Shown piece by piece: positions 35,619 to 44,958 of a stretch of DNA of 64,000 nt. The stretch is from Isoalcanivorax indicus (GTDB taxonomy: Bacteria > Pseudomonadota > Gammaproteobacteria > Pseudomonadales > Alcanivoracaceae): positions 2,294,001 to 2,358,000 of the forward strand of contig NZ_QGMP01000001.1 in the NCBI RefSeq assembly GCF_003259185.1, read 5' to 3'. The notes beneath the pieces were generated by a model. It was given only the letters and a program-made list of their open reading frames with translations. It did not search any database and had not been told where the DNA came from. Position numbers and translations under genes: made by a program. Within the stretch, counting starts at the first letter, position 1. Every line of letters starts with the position of its first letter.

Positions 35619-36179
35619 ATGAGTTCATCCACCCCATCCCGCCACTTCGAAGCCGCCCCCGGCCTGTGCGAATCCCCTGACCGGGAAACGCAGGACTATG
35701 TGTTCAACCACAGCATGATGCGTATCAAGGATCCGGCGCGCAGCATGGACTTCTATACCCGCGTGCTGGGCATGCGTCTGATCCGCAAGCTCGACTTCCC
35801 GGAGATGAAGTTCTCACTCTATTTCCTCGGCTTTGTCAGTGATGAACAGGCTGCCCGCATCAGTCAGGACGACGGCGAGCGCACCACCTGGACCTTCAGT
35901 GGCAGCGGCATGCTGGAATTGACCCATAACTGGGGCACCGAGGACGACCCGGAATTCCGCTACCACAATGGCAATGACCAGCCGCAGGGCTATGGGCATA
36001 TCGGCCTGGCGGTACCGGACGTCTACCGCGCCTGCGAACGACTGGAATCCCTCGGCGTGGACTTTGTGAAGCGCCCCGATGACGGGAAGATGAAGGGGAT
36101 CGCGTTTATTCGCGACCCGGACGGTTACTGGATCGAAATACTGCAGCCGAACATGCTGGCATCGCAGGGCAAGGCCTGA
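35619..36179 (+). CDS. gloA: Lactoylglutathione lyase (glyoxalase I)
   Basis: 186 residues. Converts the methylglyoxal-glutathione hemithioacetal to S-lactoylglutathione. It is of the long eukaryote/pseudomonad form: [32 protein letters not shown] and [13 protein letters not shown] are nearly as in human GLO1. Metal ligands are H31, E100, H127 and E173; H31 replaces the human glutamine as in P. putida. The long form is usually zinc-dependent. Confidence 0.95.
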   Translation: MSSSTPSRHFEAAPGLCESPDRETQDYVFNHSMMRIKDPARSMDFYTRVLGMRLIRKLDFPEMKFSLYFLGFVSDEQAARISQDDGERTTWTFSGSGMLELTHNWGTEDDPEFRYHNGNDQPQGYGHIGLAVPDVYRACERLESLGVDFVKRPDDGKMKGIAFIRDPDGYWIEILQPNMLASQGKA

Positions 36180-36183
36180 ACAA

Positions 36184-36216
36184 CCGGGCGGGCAGCCATG
36201 CAGGCCGCCCGCCCGG
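36184..36216. terminator. Bidirectional terminator between gloA and the lipoprotein gene
   Basis: CCGGGCGGGC (36184-36193) and GCCCGCCCGG (36207-36216) form a perfect 10-bp stem with a 13-nt loop between two convergent genes. No T-run is seen. Confidence 0.5.
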
Positions 36217-36224
36217 CGCGATAC

Positions 36225-37631
36225 TCAATCTGCGTAGAACAGATATTCCAGCATGCGCTCCTCGGCGGTACGCCCGGTCGCACCGAAAAACTCATCCGCC
36301 GTATGGAAGGTGCTGAAGAAGACCTGCCCGCTGTCATCCCCATGCGGGAAACGCAGCGTTAACACACGACTGCCGCCACGGTCGGTCACCAGGGGCACCA
36401 CATCCGCATTGTGGGGTGCCAGCACATCATCGCCGTAACCCGTCAACGTGAAGCGGCCATTGCTGTCGACGCAGGCATTACCGTTGCGACAGGCCATGGT
36501 GCGCATCCAGTTACGCAGCGCGGTATTCGCCACCTGCACCCGGGCGCCAGTGTCCACGCCCCCCTCCGACATGTCGTCCGGTGCAACGTAGCCATAGAAG
36601 GACTCTGTCACCCACTCACTGGACAGGTCCGTCACGTACAGAAGGCCACCCTGACCCACGAACTCCTGAATGGAGACATTCCAATTGGTATCCTCGGGCA
36701 CCGGCGCATCGCAGTTTACGTACAGAATATCGTAGTTCATCAGGCGCAGCTGCCCACCGTCCATTTCGAACAGCTCGTCCATGTCCGGATAATCTTCGCC
36801 ACCTCCCCCATAGCGCCGGGAACCGATATACAGATCGAAGGTTTCGCTACCCAGCCACTGGGGCGGCTCGTGCACGTAATCGTCACACCATTCAGGCGGG
36901 GGTGGCCACGACATGTCGGGCGGCCACCACCAGGGCGGATCCTCCGACGGATCACAGTAATCGGGCTCCTCATCACCCATGGACACCATACGCGGCTGGG
37001 CGGCCCCGTGCGCAGGGCCGTGGTGCCTGTGGTCATGCGTGGGCTCGGTTACGGACGCCAGCATCTGGCCCTGCGCCGGATTGACAGTCATCCCGAGACG
37101 CACCAGCACATTCTCTATCTGATCAAACGTCCCGGTAATTACAGCGATGCGCGGCGCTCCGGCTTGCGGATCACTGGAGAACGGCAACACCCCGGCATAG
37201 TCACCCAGGGTGTCGATACTGGCCTGGCCGCTCCATTTGCCTTTGGCGAAGTTCAGCTCCAGAGCATCCGGCAAGGGATCCAGGCCGCCGAATTCCAGCA
37301 CGAAATAGCCGTACTGATCCGTGCAGGCCCACAAGGCGTTGCTGTCTGCGGGCGGTGCACAGCCCTGCTGTGATGATTGCAGCCCGAGCGAGCGCCCAGC
37401 GAGCAAACCCAGGCCCTGGCCGGCGTCGGCGTGGTACACCGTAACGCCCGCCACCGGCGTTTGGCCATTGGGCGCCGTGATCTTGCCACTGACACCGGTG
37501 GCACCGGGATCAGGCGGCGGCATCTGAACCGGAGGATCCGAGGCGCCACCGCCCCCGCCTCCTCCACCGCCACAGGCGGCAAGCGCCAGCGCTGACAGCG
37601 CCAGCAGAACACTCTTGCTGATAGATTTCAT
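36225..37631 (-). CDS. Gly/His/Trp-Pro-rich surface lipoprotein
   Basis: 468 residues. Lipobox LAAC followed by a run of nine glycines. A carboxypeptidase-regulatory-like beta domain follows (GVSGKITAPNGQTPVAGVTV). The middle has a His cluster (HDHRHHGPAHG) and an acidic Trp/Pro-rich stretch (PPWWWPPDMSWPPPPEWCDD). The C-terminal half, LMNYDILYVNCDAP to the end, resembles a Rossmann-like ThuA/glutaminase-type fold opening on a free surface, but I cannot name it. Outer-membrane surface location is inferred from the glycine-rich tether. Confidence 0.68.
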   Translation of the reverse strand: MKSISKSVLLALSALALAACGGGGGGGGGASDPPVQMPPPDPGATGVSGKITAPNGQTPVAGVTVYHADAGQGLGLLAGRSLGLQSSQQGCAPPADSNALWACTDQYGYFVLEFGGLDPLPDALELNFAKGKWSGQASIDTLGDYAGVLPFSSDPQAGAPRIAVITGTFDQIENVLVRLGMTVNPAQGQMLASVTEPTHDHRHHGPAHGAAQPRMVSMGDEEPDYCDPSEDPPWWWPPDMSWPPPPEWCDDYVHEPPQWLGSETFDLYIGSRRYGGGGEDYPDMDELFEMDGGQLRLMNYDILYVNCDAPVPEDTNWNVSIQEFVGQGGLLYVTDLSSEWVTESFYGYVAPDDMSEGGVDTGARVQVANTALRNWMRTMACRNGNACVDSNGRFTLTGYGDDVLAPHNADVVPLVTDRGGSRVLTLRFPHGDDSGQVFFSTFHTADEFFGATGRTAEERMLEYLFYAD

Positions 37632-37697
37632 GGCAGATATCCCCGCTCACGTTTTCCTTGTGACATACCCCATGCCCATTACCCGGCACCAACGCAT

Positions 37698-39194
37698 TCA
37701 TGCCATAACCGGGGTGCGGGGTTCCAGCGATGCCATCACAATGTCGTAATCCCGCGCATCAAAGGCAGCCAGCAGGCGACGCATGGTCAGGGTGCTCCAG
37801 GGGAATCCGGTGCTGTTGAGGCCATTGGCATCAATGTAATAGCTGGAGCACCCCCCTGTGTTCCACACCGTGCCCTGTAATGCGGCCTGCACACGTGCAT
37901 TGTAATCGCGCTGTGCCGTCTCGCGGACATCAAGGCGGGCAATGCCCTGCTCACGCATGGCCTGCAATGCAGACAGCGCGTAACGAATCTGCGCCTCGAT
38001 CACAATGAACGCCGAGTTGTGACCAATGGCGAGATTCGGCCCCAGCACCAGAAACAGATTGGGGAAGCCGTGAATGGTTGTGCCACGATACGCCTGCGGG
38101 CTGCCCGCCCAGGTGGCCGCCAGCGTTTTGCCACTCGCCCCCTGCACGCGATGCGCAATCGGCTGATCGGTGACATGGAATCCGGTACCGAGGATAATCG
38201 TGTCCACTTCACGCTCACTGCCGTCATCTGCCACGATCACGTTGCCACGAATTTCGCGCACACCGGTGGCAAACACTTCCACATTCGGCTGCGCCAGCGC
38301 CGGATAATAGTCATTGGAGAGCAGCACGCGCTTGCAGCCCAGGGTGTAATCCGGCGTCACTTTTTCACGCAGTACCGGATCCTTGATCGCCAGGCGAATA
38401 TGCGCCCGCGCCAGGCGCTCGACCTGGCGCAACAGTGCCGGCTTGCGAAAACCGATACCGAAAGTTTCAAAGCCACTGTACAGAAGCCCGCGCAACAGCT
38501 GCCGCACGCCGGGCCAGCGTAACAGGCCCCTGGCCCGGCCTTTCAACTCGGTATCCGGCTTCGGCAGTATCCATTGCGGCGTGCGCTGATAGACCTTGAG
38601 TTCACCAACCTGCGGCTGGATCTCCGGCACAAACTGGATGGCAGATGCCCCGGTTCCAATGACCGCCACACGTTGCCCGCGCAGGTCATGGGCATGATCC
38701 CATTGCGAAGAATGGAACACCCGCCCGGGAAAATCCTGCAAGCCCGGCAAATCCGGAATAATCGGTTCATGCAGGTAGCCCGTGCAGGCCATAACGGCCC
38801 GTGCCCGGTAGGTCTGGCGCGGCGTGCGCACCACCCAGCAGTGCGCAGCCTCGTCCCAGGCCGCCTCCTCCAGCGGCTCGCCAAAGCGGATAAAGCGCGC
38901 AACATCATGGCGCCTGGCGGTGTCCTGCACATAATCCAGAATTTCCGCCTGGCCGGCGAAAAAGCGACTCCAGTCCGGCTTCTGGGCAAAGGAATAGGAG
39001 TACAGCGCCGACGGCACATCGCAGGCGCAGCCCGGATAGGTATTGTCGCGCCAGGTGCCGCCCAGGCTGTCGGCCTTTTCCAGCACGGCAACATTGTCGA
39101 TCCCCTGCTCACGCAGACGAATGGCGGCACCGATACCGCTGATACCGGCACCGATGATCAGAACGTCAAACCACTGAGGTGTTGTGTTGGTCAT
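37698..39194 (-). CDS. Flavin-containing monooxygenase, Baeyer-Villiger type
   Basis: 498 residues. FAD motif GAGISG at 15-20, NADPH motif VAVIGTGASAIQFVPEI, and between them the Baeyer-Villiger fingerprint FPGRVFHSSQWD (155-166), with Asp in the last place where many have Pro. It should insert oxygen into ketones or hydroxylate long alkanes or lipids, like CHMO- or AlmA-type enzymes. ATG 39194 begins just before the FAD fold and follows AAAGG; a longer frame to 39281 is not needed. Confidence 0.87.
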   Translation of the reverse strand: MTNTTPQWFDVLIIGAGISGIGAAIRLREQGIDNVAVLEKADSLGGTWRDNTYPGCACDVPSALYSYSFAQKPDWSRFFAGQAEILDYVQDTARRHDVARFIRFGEPLEEAAWDEAAHCWVVRTPRQTYRARAVMACTGYLHEPIIPDLPGLQDFPGRVFHSSQWDHAHDLRGQRVAVIGTGASAIQFVPEIQPQVGELKVYQRTPQWILPKPDTELKGRARGLLRWPGVRQLLRGLLYSGFETFGIGFRKPALLRQVERLARAHIRLAIKDPVLREKVTPDYTLGCKRVLLSNDYYPALAQPNVEVFATGVREIRGNVIVADDGSEREVDTIILGTGFHVTDQPIAHRVQGASGKTLAATWAGSPQAYRGTTIHGFPNLFLVLGPNLAIGHNSAFIVIEAQIRYALSALQAMREQGIARLDVRETAQRDYNARVQAALQGTVWNTGGCSSYYIDANGLNSTGFPWSTLTMRRLLAAFDARDYDIVMASLEPRTPVMA

Positions 39195-39335
39195 GAAACG
39201 CCTTTCCCCTCGCCCGATATGAAGGGCACAATCGTGAAGCAGACCCGGGAGGCATTGCTTATCATCCGGGGCCATTATCACCGCCGCGCAGACCTTTATG
39301 ACTGATTTACGGCACCCGTGCCGCCTTGAGCGCCC

Positions 39336-40667
39336 ATGACCACAGCCCCCCTCGGCTATCGTGCCCTGATCCAGCTCGCCATCCCGGTCATTCTCGCCAA
39401 TATCGCCGTGCCGTTACTCGGCCTGGTGGACACCGCCGTGATCGGCCACACCGGCGATGCGGCCGCCCTCGGCGCCATCGCGCTGGGGGCGCTGGTGTTC
39501 AGTTTTGTTTACTGGGGTTTCGGCTTTCTGCGCATGGGCACCACCGGCTTTATTGCCCGTGCCACCGGCGCCCGCGATAACGATGAAGTGCGCGCCGCCC
39601 TGACCCGCGCCCTGTTGCTGGGGCTGGGCATCGGCCTGCTGCTGATTGTGCTGCAAGGATTGATCAGCCAGCTTGCCCTGTTGCTGCTCGGCGGCAGTGA
39701 CGACGCCCGCGCCCTGTTGCGCGAATATATCCAGCTGCGGATCTGGGGCGCCCCCGCGACCCTGGCCACCTTTGCATTGCTCGGCACTCTGATCGGCCTG
39801 GGGCGCACGCGGCACCTGCTGGTGCTGCAAGTCTTCCTCAACGGTCTGAATATTCTGCTGGATGTGTACTTCGTGCTGGTGCTCGACTGGGGCGTGGCGG
39901 GCGTTGCCCTGGGCACCGTCATTGCAGAATGGAGCGCCTTGTTGCTGGGCCTGTGGCTGCTCTGGCCGCTGGTCCGTCCGGCCCCCGGCCAGCCCTGGCC
40001 GTGGCCATTGCTGCGTCAGAGGCAACGCTGGCAGGCCACCCTGCGCACCAACAGTCACATCATGTGGCGCACTCTGTTTCTGCTCGCCGGGTTTGGCTGG
40101 TTCGCGCGCCAGGGTGCCGCGCTGGGGGATGATGTACTGGCCGCCAATCATGTGCTGCTGCAATTCATCGCCTTCTCGGCTTTTTTTCTTGATGGCTACG
40201 CCTTCGTGGTGGAATCACAGGTGGGTCAGGCCGTCGGGGCACGAGACCGGCAACGCTTTCGCGACGTGATTGTGCGCAGCAGCCATCTGGCCGTCGGCAC
40301 TGCCCTGCTGCTTGCGGTGCTGGTGCTGTTACTGGGGCACTGGGGCGTGCACGCCCTCACCAGCATCGACAGCGTGCGCGAGGTCGCCATCGCCCAGCTG
40401 CCCTGGGTGGCGCTTTATGTGGCCCTGTCCTGCGCCGCGTTTCAGCTGGACGGCATTTTTATCGGCACCTCGGAAAGCCGCCCCATGCGCAACAGCACAC
40501 TGGTGGCCCTGCTGTTGTTCATCGGCGCCTCCGCCGGCCTGGCCTCCTGGGGCAACACCGGGTTGTGGCTGGCGTTCGTGTTATTCGTGGTGTTCCGTGG
40601 CCTGACCCTGGGCGCCTGCCTGCCCGGTCTGTACCGGCGTCATTTTCACCAGGACGCCGCCGACTGA
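39336..40667 (+). CDS. MATE-family efflux transporter (DinF subfamily)
   Basis: 443 residues with about 12 transmembrane helices. The opening LIQLAIPVILANIAVPLLGLVD and TAVIGHTGDAAALGAIALG are typical of DinF-type MATE exporters, which use H+ or Na+ to extrude cationic drugs or lipid-like compounds. No regulator is adjacent. It converges on an SDR gene 12 bp away. Confidence 0.88.
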   Translation: MTTAPLGYRALIQLAIPVILANIAVPLLGLVDTAVIGHTGDAAALGAIALGALVFSFVYWGFGFLRMGTTGFIARATGARDNDEVRAALTRALLLGLGIGLLLIVLQGLISQLALLLLGGSDDARALLREYIQLRIWGAPATLATFALLGTLIGLGRTRHLLVLQVFLNGLNILLDVYFVLVLDWGVAGVALGTVIAEWSALLLGLWLLWPLVRPAPGQPWPWPLLRQRQRWQATLRTNSHIMWRTLFLLAGFGWFARQGAALGDDVLAANHVLLQFIAFSAFFLDGYAFVVESQVGQAVGARDRQRFRDVIVRSSHLAVGTALLLAVLVLLLGHWGVHALTSIDSVREVAIAQLPWVALYVALSCAAFQLDGIFIGTSESRPMRNSTLVALLLFIGASAGLASWGNTGLWLAFVLFVVFRGLTLGACLPGLYRRHFHQDAAD

Positions 40668-40679
40668 CGCAGAGGCTGA

Positions 40680-41366
40680 TCAGAAACGCACGTCCGCCAG
40701 CGCCGGCATCACCACCTCCCGCACGAAGGACACTTCCGACAGCGATAGCGCACAGCGCAGCACACTGACGACATCCTGCAACGGAATCTGTGAGGCATCC
40801 GCCTCGTCCCCTGTTGCCAGATAACCGGGGTGCAGACAGGTCACCGCCAGACCGCGCTGACGAAATCCTTCGCGCAAGGCATCGGCCATGCCGTTCAGTG
40901 CATGCTTGCTGGCACCGAACGCCACCTCCGGACGCCCGGCATGGGGACGTCCGGAGGTAGAGCCGATCAGAATGATGTGGGACTTGCGATGGGTCAGCAG
41001 GCGCGGCAACAACGCCTGACACAACAACAGGGTGCTGGTGATGTTGATATCCACCAGCCGACGCAGCATGTCCGGCGCATCCGAGAGGAAGTCGTAATCG
41101 TCCTCGAAGGCGCGTGGTTCCCAGATGCCGACATTGCAGATCAGTACATCAGGGCAGGCAGCGCCCAGCGCACTCAGTATTGTCTTGCTGGCAGCCTCGC
41201 CCTCGCTCAGGTCCGCCGGAATCCAGTCGATCTGCGCCTGCACACGGGAGCGCACTGTCGCAGGGCGCCCGCGTGACACGCCGGTCATGCGATCGCCCGC
41301 CTGCCCCAACCCTTCCACCAACGCGCGGCCCAGGCCCTGGCTCGCACCGGTAATCACAGCATGCAT
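40680..41366 (-). CDS. Atypical SDR with Phe in place of catalytic Tyr
   Basis: 228 residues. The cofactor motif is TGASQGLGRA near the N-terminus and NVG replaces NNAG. The catalytic serine is present (GSTSGRPHAG), but the active-site tetrad reads FGASK: codon TTC stands where YxxxK needs tyrosine. Normal hydride-transfer chemistry is therefore doubtful and a regulatory or divergent role is possible. ATG 41366 follows AGGAGG by 6 nt. Confidence 0.78.
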   Translation of the reverse strand: MHAVITGASQGLGRALVEGLGQAGDRMTGVSRGRPATVRSRVQAQIDWIPADLSEGEAASKTILSALGAACPDVLICNVGIWEPRAFEDDYDFLSDAPDMLRRLVDINITSTLLLCQALLPRLLTHRKSHIILIGSTSGRPHAGRPEVAFGASKHALNGMADALREGFRQRGLAVTCLHPGYLATGDEADASQIPLQDVVSVLRCALSLSEVSFVREVVMPALADVRF

Positions 41367-41442
41367 CACTCACCTCCTGACAAAACAGGCTTGAGGTTAA
41401 GACCTCAAGCCCGGTCGAGGTCAAGACGCATGCGAGACGGGT

Positions 41443-42735
41443 TTAGTGATCGTGGTCGTGGTGGTGATCGTGGTCATCCTCAAACCCGGTCCAGGCCAGA
41501 CCCACAGGGGCGAAGCCCAGTTCGTCCACTACCACGTCATGGGACAGTGTTTCCAGATCCAGTGCGAGGATGCGCTGGTCCGCCGGGTCCGTCAGGTAAG
41601 CAACGCCGCCCAGTCGGCTGAAGGTCAGCACCGGGGCGAGCGCACCCGCCGGCACCTGGTCCAGCAACTTCACACTGCCCTGATGCGTCCAGGTCGCGGT
41701 ATCAACCACATGCACATGGCCGGTTTCATCCAGCACCACCAGATGCTCGCCGTGAGCGTCCAGCCCCATCGCGGTGTAAACCGCCGCCACCGGGTCGTCG
41801 TCACCGTTGACCGCGCCATCGCGCCAGTCGACCAGTTCAACCGTCTCGCCCACCGGGTCGATGGTATAGAGATTCAGGGCAGGCCAGGAGAAGCCGACAA
41901 ACAGCGGCAGGTCTTCATGCCCGTAGACAATCGAAATGCCTTCAGCCGGTTCATCCAGTCTGGTGGCCTCGAAATCGTTACCCAGCCGCTCGACGATCAG
42001 AACACCGTCGCTGCAACCGAACACGGAATAAACACTGTGGGTGGCACCTCCATGCAGGCCCGGGCAGGCTTCCGGCAACAGACCTTCATTATGGAAATGA
42101 TCACCGTGGACCTCGAACAGGCGAATACCGGAAGCGCTTTCACCGGATTCCGCATCGCTGGCCAGCACCCAGCCCGAGAGCGGCTCGGCAATGCCATGGT
42201 GCGCGCTGGTGAGGGTACGCGAGGCCACTACACCGCCCTGGGACAGGCTCGCATCGGTGAACAGATCGAAGCTGGCCATCAGGCCGGCATCGTGATCACC
42301 ATCGTGAAATACCGCGCCATGATCACCGTTGTAGCGGTAATGAGTGGGGCGTACGCCATCCAGCGTCAACGGCAACAGCACCGGCGGGTCCACATGGGGA
42401 TGGTCGCCATGCCACCAGAGGCCGCTGTCCAGTATCGACACCTGATCATTGTCGCGGTGCATGACCAGCGCGTAGCGACCACCCGGGCTGGGGTACACGG
42501 CATTGGCGGGGTGGCTCAGGGCAAAATCATCCAGCATCGCTTCTTCGTGCAGGTCATACACATAGACCCGGGAGTTACTGCCTGCAGCGTGGCTGAATAC
42601 CAGACGCCCTGCAGCATCCCCATGGTCATGGTCGTGGTCGCCGGGCAGCGCGGTGCCCCCCGTATCGTTGTTGCACGCGGCAAGCGCCAGCGCGGCAAAC
42701 AGGATTGTCACGTTTCTTGTCAGTAATCTTTTCAT
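41443..42735 (-). CDS. His-rich AztD-like periplasmic zinc-binding lipoprotein
   Basis: 430 residues. Lipobox LAAC, then a metal-binding DHDHDHGD cluster, a seven-bladed-propeller-like body with many histidines (DHGAVFHDGDHD, EVHGDHFHNEG), and a C-terminal DDHDHHHDHDH tail. This matches periplasmic zinc metallochaperones of the AztD type. It begins 17 bp after the ZnuD-like receptor gene, so a handover of zinc from receptor to chaperone is likely. Propeller fold and zinc specificity are inferred from family and context. Confidence 0.75.
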   Translation of the reverse strand: MKRLLTRNVTILFAALALAACNNDTGGTALPGDHDHDHGDAAGRLVFSHAAGSNSRVYVYDLHEEAMLDDFALSHPANAVYPSPGGRYALVMHRDNDQVSILDSGLWWHGDHPHVDPPVLLPLTLDGVRPTHYRYNGDHGAVFHDGDHDAGLMASFDLFTDASLSQGGVVASRTLTSAHHGIAEPLSGWVLASDAESGESASGIRLFEVHGDHFHNEGLLPEACPGLHGGATHSVYSVFGCSDGVLIVERLGNDFEATRLDEPAEGISIVYGHEDLPLFVGFSWPALNLYTIDPVGETVELVDWRDGAVNGDDDPVAAVYTAMGLDAHGEHLVVLDETGHVHVVDTATWTHQGSVKLLDQVPAGALAPVLTFSRLGGVAYLTDPADQRILALDLETLSHDVVVDELGFAPVGLAWTGFEDDHDHHHDHDH

Positions 42736-42752
42736 GGTGGTTATTTCCCTCT

Positions 42753-44825
42753 TCAGAATTCGATACGCAATCCGGCAGACAGATTGCGGCCTGGCTCCGG
42801 AACGGTTTGTGCAAGAAAGGAGGTGTGGTTCCAGACTTTTTCGCCGAGCAGGTTATTGCCACGCAGGAAAACGCTGTATTGATCAGCACGCCCGAAGCGA
42901 TAACCCAGTGAGGCGCTGAGCAGGTCATGCCCGGCGGTGCGCGATTCCTCAGGCGCCAGCCGGTCCTGGGCAAACACGCGATAAAAGGCAACATCGCCTT
43001 CCACACCGCGCCAGAAGGTATCGACGCCCACGCCCAGGCGGTCGGCGGGAATGCGTGGCAGGTTTTCGTCGTTGCGCAGCGCGCCGCGCACCGTGTCACC
43101 GAACACGCGGGTGCTGAGCCAGTCTGCCCAGGTATAACGGACTTCCAGCTCTGCCCCGTTGAAGACCGCATCATCCTGGGTGTATTTGATCAGGCGGAAT
43201 TCATCCACCTGATCCAGCGTGCGCGCATAAATGTAGTCATCGATGCGGTTGTGAAACAGCCCCGCCTCGAAGGTGAGTGCCCCCAGCGTTCTTTTCAGGT
43301 TGAGGCCGATGTTGTGCGACGTTTCGGTTCTGATCGGCGCATCGTTTTGCGGGCCGCCGCAGGTAAATGCATCCGCCGCCAGACCGCACTCGTAGGTATT
43401 GGTGGCCAGATGCACGCCGCGTGCATACATCTCCTGCGCGTGGGGCGAGCGCTGGGCCCGATCCAGCGACAAAGACAACTGGTACCCGTGCACGGGCTGC
43501 CACAACAAGGCAGAAGACAGGGAGGTCGCGCCGTTACTGAAATCCGGCCGGTTCTGCGGATCGTCCACCGTGGCCAACCACTGGTGCTCGTGGCGCGCGC
43601 CCAGCTCCAGCCGCAGCGCTTCATTGATGCGGTAACGCTCGATCAGGAAAACGCCGATCAGACGGGTGTCGGTTTTCGGGATGAAGGCTTCCACCCCGAA
43701 GGTATTGAACTGGCTATCCTGGTACTGGATGCCGACGAGTCCTTCCCATCCGGCCAACGGCTGGTGCTCGGCCTCTATGCGGGTTTCATAGCCGCGATGC
43801 CGGAACGTCGTACCGATCTCGCCCTCATCAATTTCATGGTGCCGGTAGTTGGTATGGCTTGACCGCAACATGATGCGTTCGATGCCCGGTATCAGCGGCG
43901 CCCGGTATTCGCCCCGCACCTCTACACGCCGACTGACCAGATCCACGTAAGGCGCTTCACCATGCTCATGGTTGTGCTGACCGCCACCACCGCAATCGAG
44001 TTGCGCGCCCACCGGCACGCAATCTTCGTAATCATGGCTGTGACCCGGCAGGCCGTACTCATCCTCGCGGTGACGGTAGGCCAGCCCGATAAAACCGTCT
44101 TCGCCGATCCACGACAGCCCCAGGCTGGCGTTATCGCTTTCCGCATAAGTGGCCGGGACACGCCGCTGGGTGAAGCCGTTGACCTGATAATCGTTGGCCC
44201 GCCGCTGGGCACCTTCCACGCGCAATGCCAGATTGGTGCCCAGTCGCGTTGTCACGCCCGCCGCTGCCGCTTTTTCATCCGCCACGGTGTTGCCTCTGAG
44301 CGCCGCAAACCCGGTGGCGGCGCCTTCCGGCATCTGCTCGGGCACACTGCTGTCCAGCACATTGATGACACCACCAATCGCCCCGCCGCCATAGCGGAGC
44401 GTTGCTGGCCCACGCAGCACTTCCATGCGCTGCGTCAACATCGGCTCCACCGTGACCGCGTGATCCGGCGACACCGCCGAGGCGTCAAGCAGGCTGGCGC
44501 CATCAGAGAGCACACTCACGCGGGGGGCCGTCTGCCCGCGAATGACAGGCCGTGCGGACCCGGCACCAAAGGTGTCGGCATGCACGCCCGGCAAACCATC
44601 CAGCGTCCCGCCCAGCGTGGCGGCACCCCGCCGAAACAGGGCATCGCCGTCCAGCAGGTCCAGTGGCGTGGCCGTAAGGCCATCCTCGCCACTGAATGCC
44701 GCCGAAATACGCACCGGCGCCAGCATCACCTCACTCTCGTCCTCGGCCTCCGCTGCCAACGCTATGCCCGCACCCGACGTCACCAGGCCAGCTACCAGAA
44801 GAATCCGAAACACTTCACGCATCAT
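42753..44825 (-). CDS. ZnuD-like TonB-dependent outer-membrane receptor
   Basis: 690 residues. Signal peptide ends at ALAAEA. The plug domain carries ADTFGAGSARPVIRGQTAPR and VLRGPATLRYGGGAIGGVIN, the pattern of zinc-regulated ZnuD receptors. An extracellular loop near 255-290 is rich in His/Asp/Glu and has two Cys (GLPGHSHDYEDCVPVG and GGQHNHEHGE), as in ZnuD zinc-capture loops. The barrel ends in ...GLRIEF with terminal Phe. Zinc uptake driven by TonB is the likely role. A perfect palindrome upstream looks like a Zur site. Confidence 0.88.
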   Translation of the reverse strand: MMREVFRILLVAGLVTSGAGIALAAEAEDESEVMLAPVRISAAFSGEDGLTATPLDLLDGDALFRRGAATLGGTLDGLPGVHADTFGAGSARPVIRGQTAPRVSVLSDGASLLDASAVSPDHAVTVEPMLTQRMEVLRGPATLRYGGGAIGGVINVLDSSVPEQMPEGAATGFAALRGNTVADEKAAAAGVTTRLGTNLALRVEGAQRRANDYQVNGFTQRRVPATYAESDNASLGLSWIGEDGFIGLAYRHREDEYGLPGHSHDYEDCVPVGAQLDCGGGGQHNHEHGEAPYVDLVSRRVEVRGEYRAPLIPGIERIMLRSSHTNYRHHEIDEGEIGTTFRHRGYETRIEAEHQPLAGWEGLVGIQYQDSQFNTFGVEAFIPKTDTRLIGVFLIERYRINEALRLELGARHEHQWLATVDDPQNRPDFSNGATSLSSALLWQPVHGYQLSLSLDRAQRSPHAQEMYARGVHLATNTYECGLAADAFTCGGPQNDAPIRTETSHNIGLNLKRTLGALTFEAGLFHNRIDDYIYARTLDQVDEFRLIKYTQDDAVFNGAELEVRYTWADWLSTRVFGDTVRGALRNDENLPRIPADRLGVGVDTFWRGVEGDVAFYRVFAQDRLAPEESRTAGHDLLSASLGYRFGRADQYSVFLRGNNLLGEKVWNHTSFLAQTVPEPGRNLSAGLRIEF

Positions 44826-44854
44826 TCACCCCAACCGAGAATCATGCGCATTTA

Positions 44855-44870
44855 TAATGTTATAACATTA
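44855..44870 (-). promoter_or_regulatory. Zur-box-like palindrome upstream of the zinc receptor
   Basis: TAATGTTATAACATTA is a perfect 16-bp palindrome 30 bp upstream of the receptor start. Its TGTTATAACA core matches the zinc-uptake-repressor operators of gammaproteobacteria, so derepression under zinc starvation is expected. It also lies 88 bp before the divergent tpm start, which may be affected. The palindrome is seen directly; Zur binding is inferred. Confidence 0.75.
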
Positions 44871-44958
44871 CATTTTCAAGTCATAAGGTCGCGCCCCGTC
44901 ACCAGAAGCCTCAGTATCGGGGGTAAATTCACGGATTGAACGGCAAGGACCACTGACG

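Noticed and set aside
41446..42726. 426-codon open frame opposite the AztD-like gene
   Set aside because: Antisense shadow of a His-rich gene; no start context or domain, whereas the minus strand has a lipobox and metal motifs.
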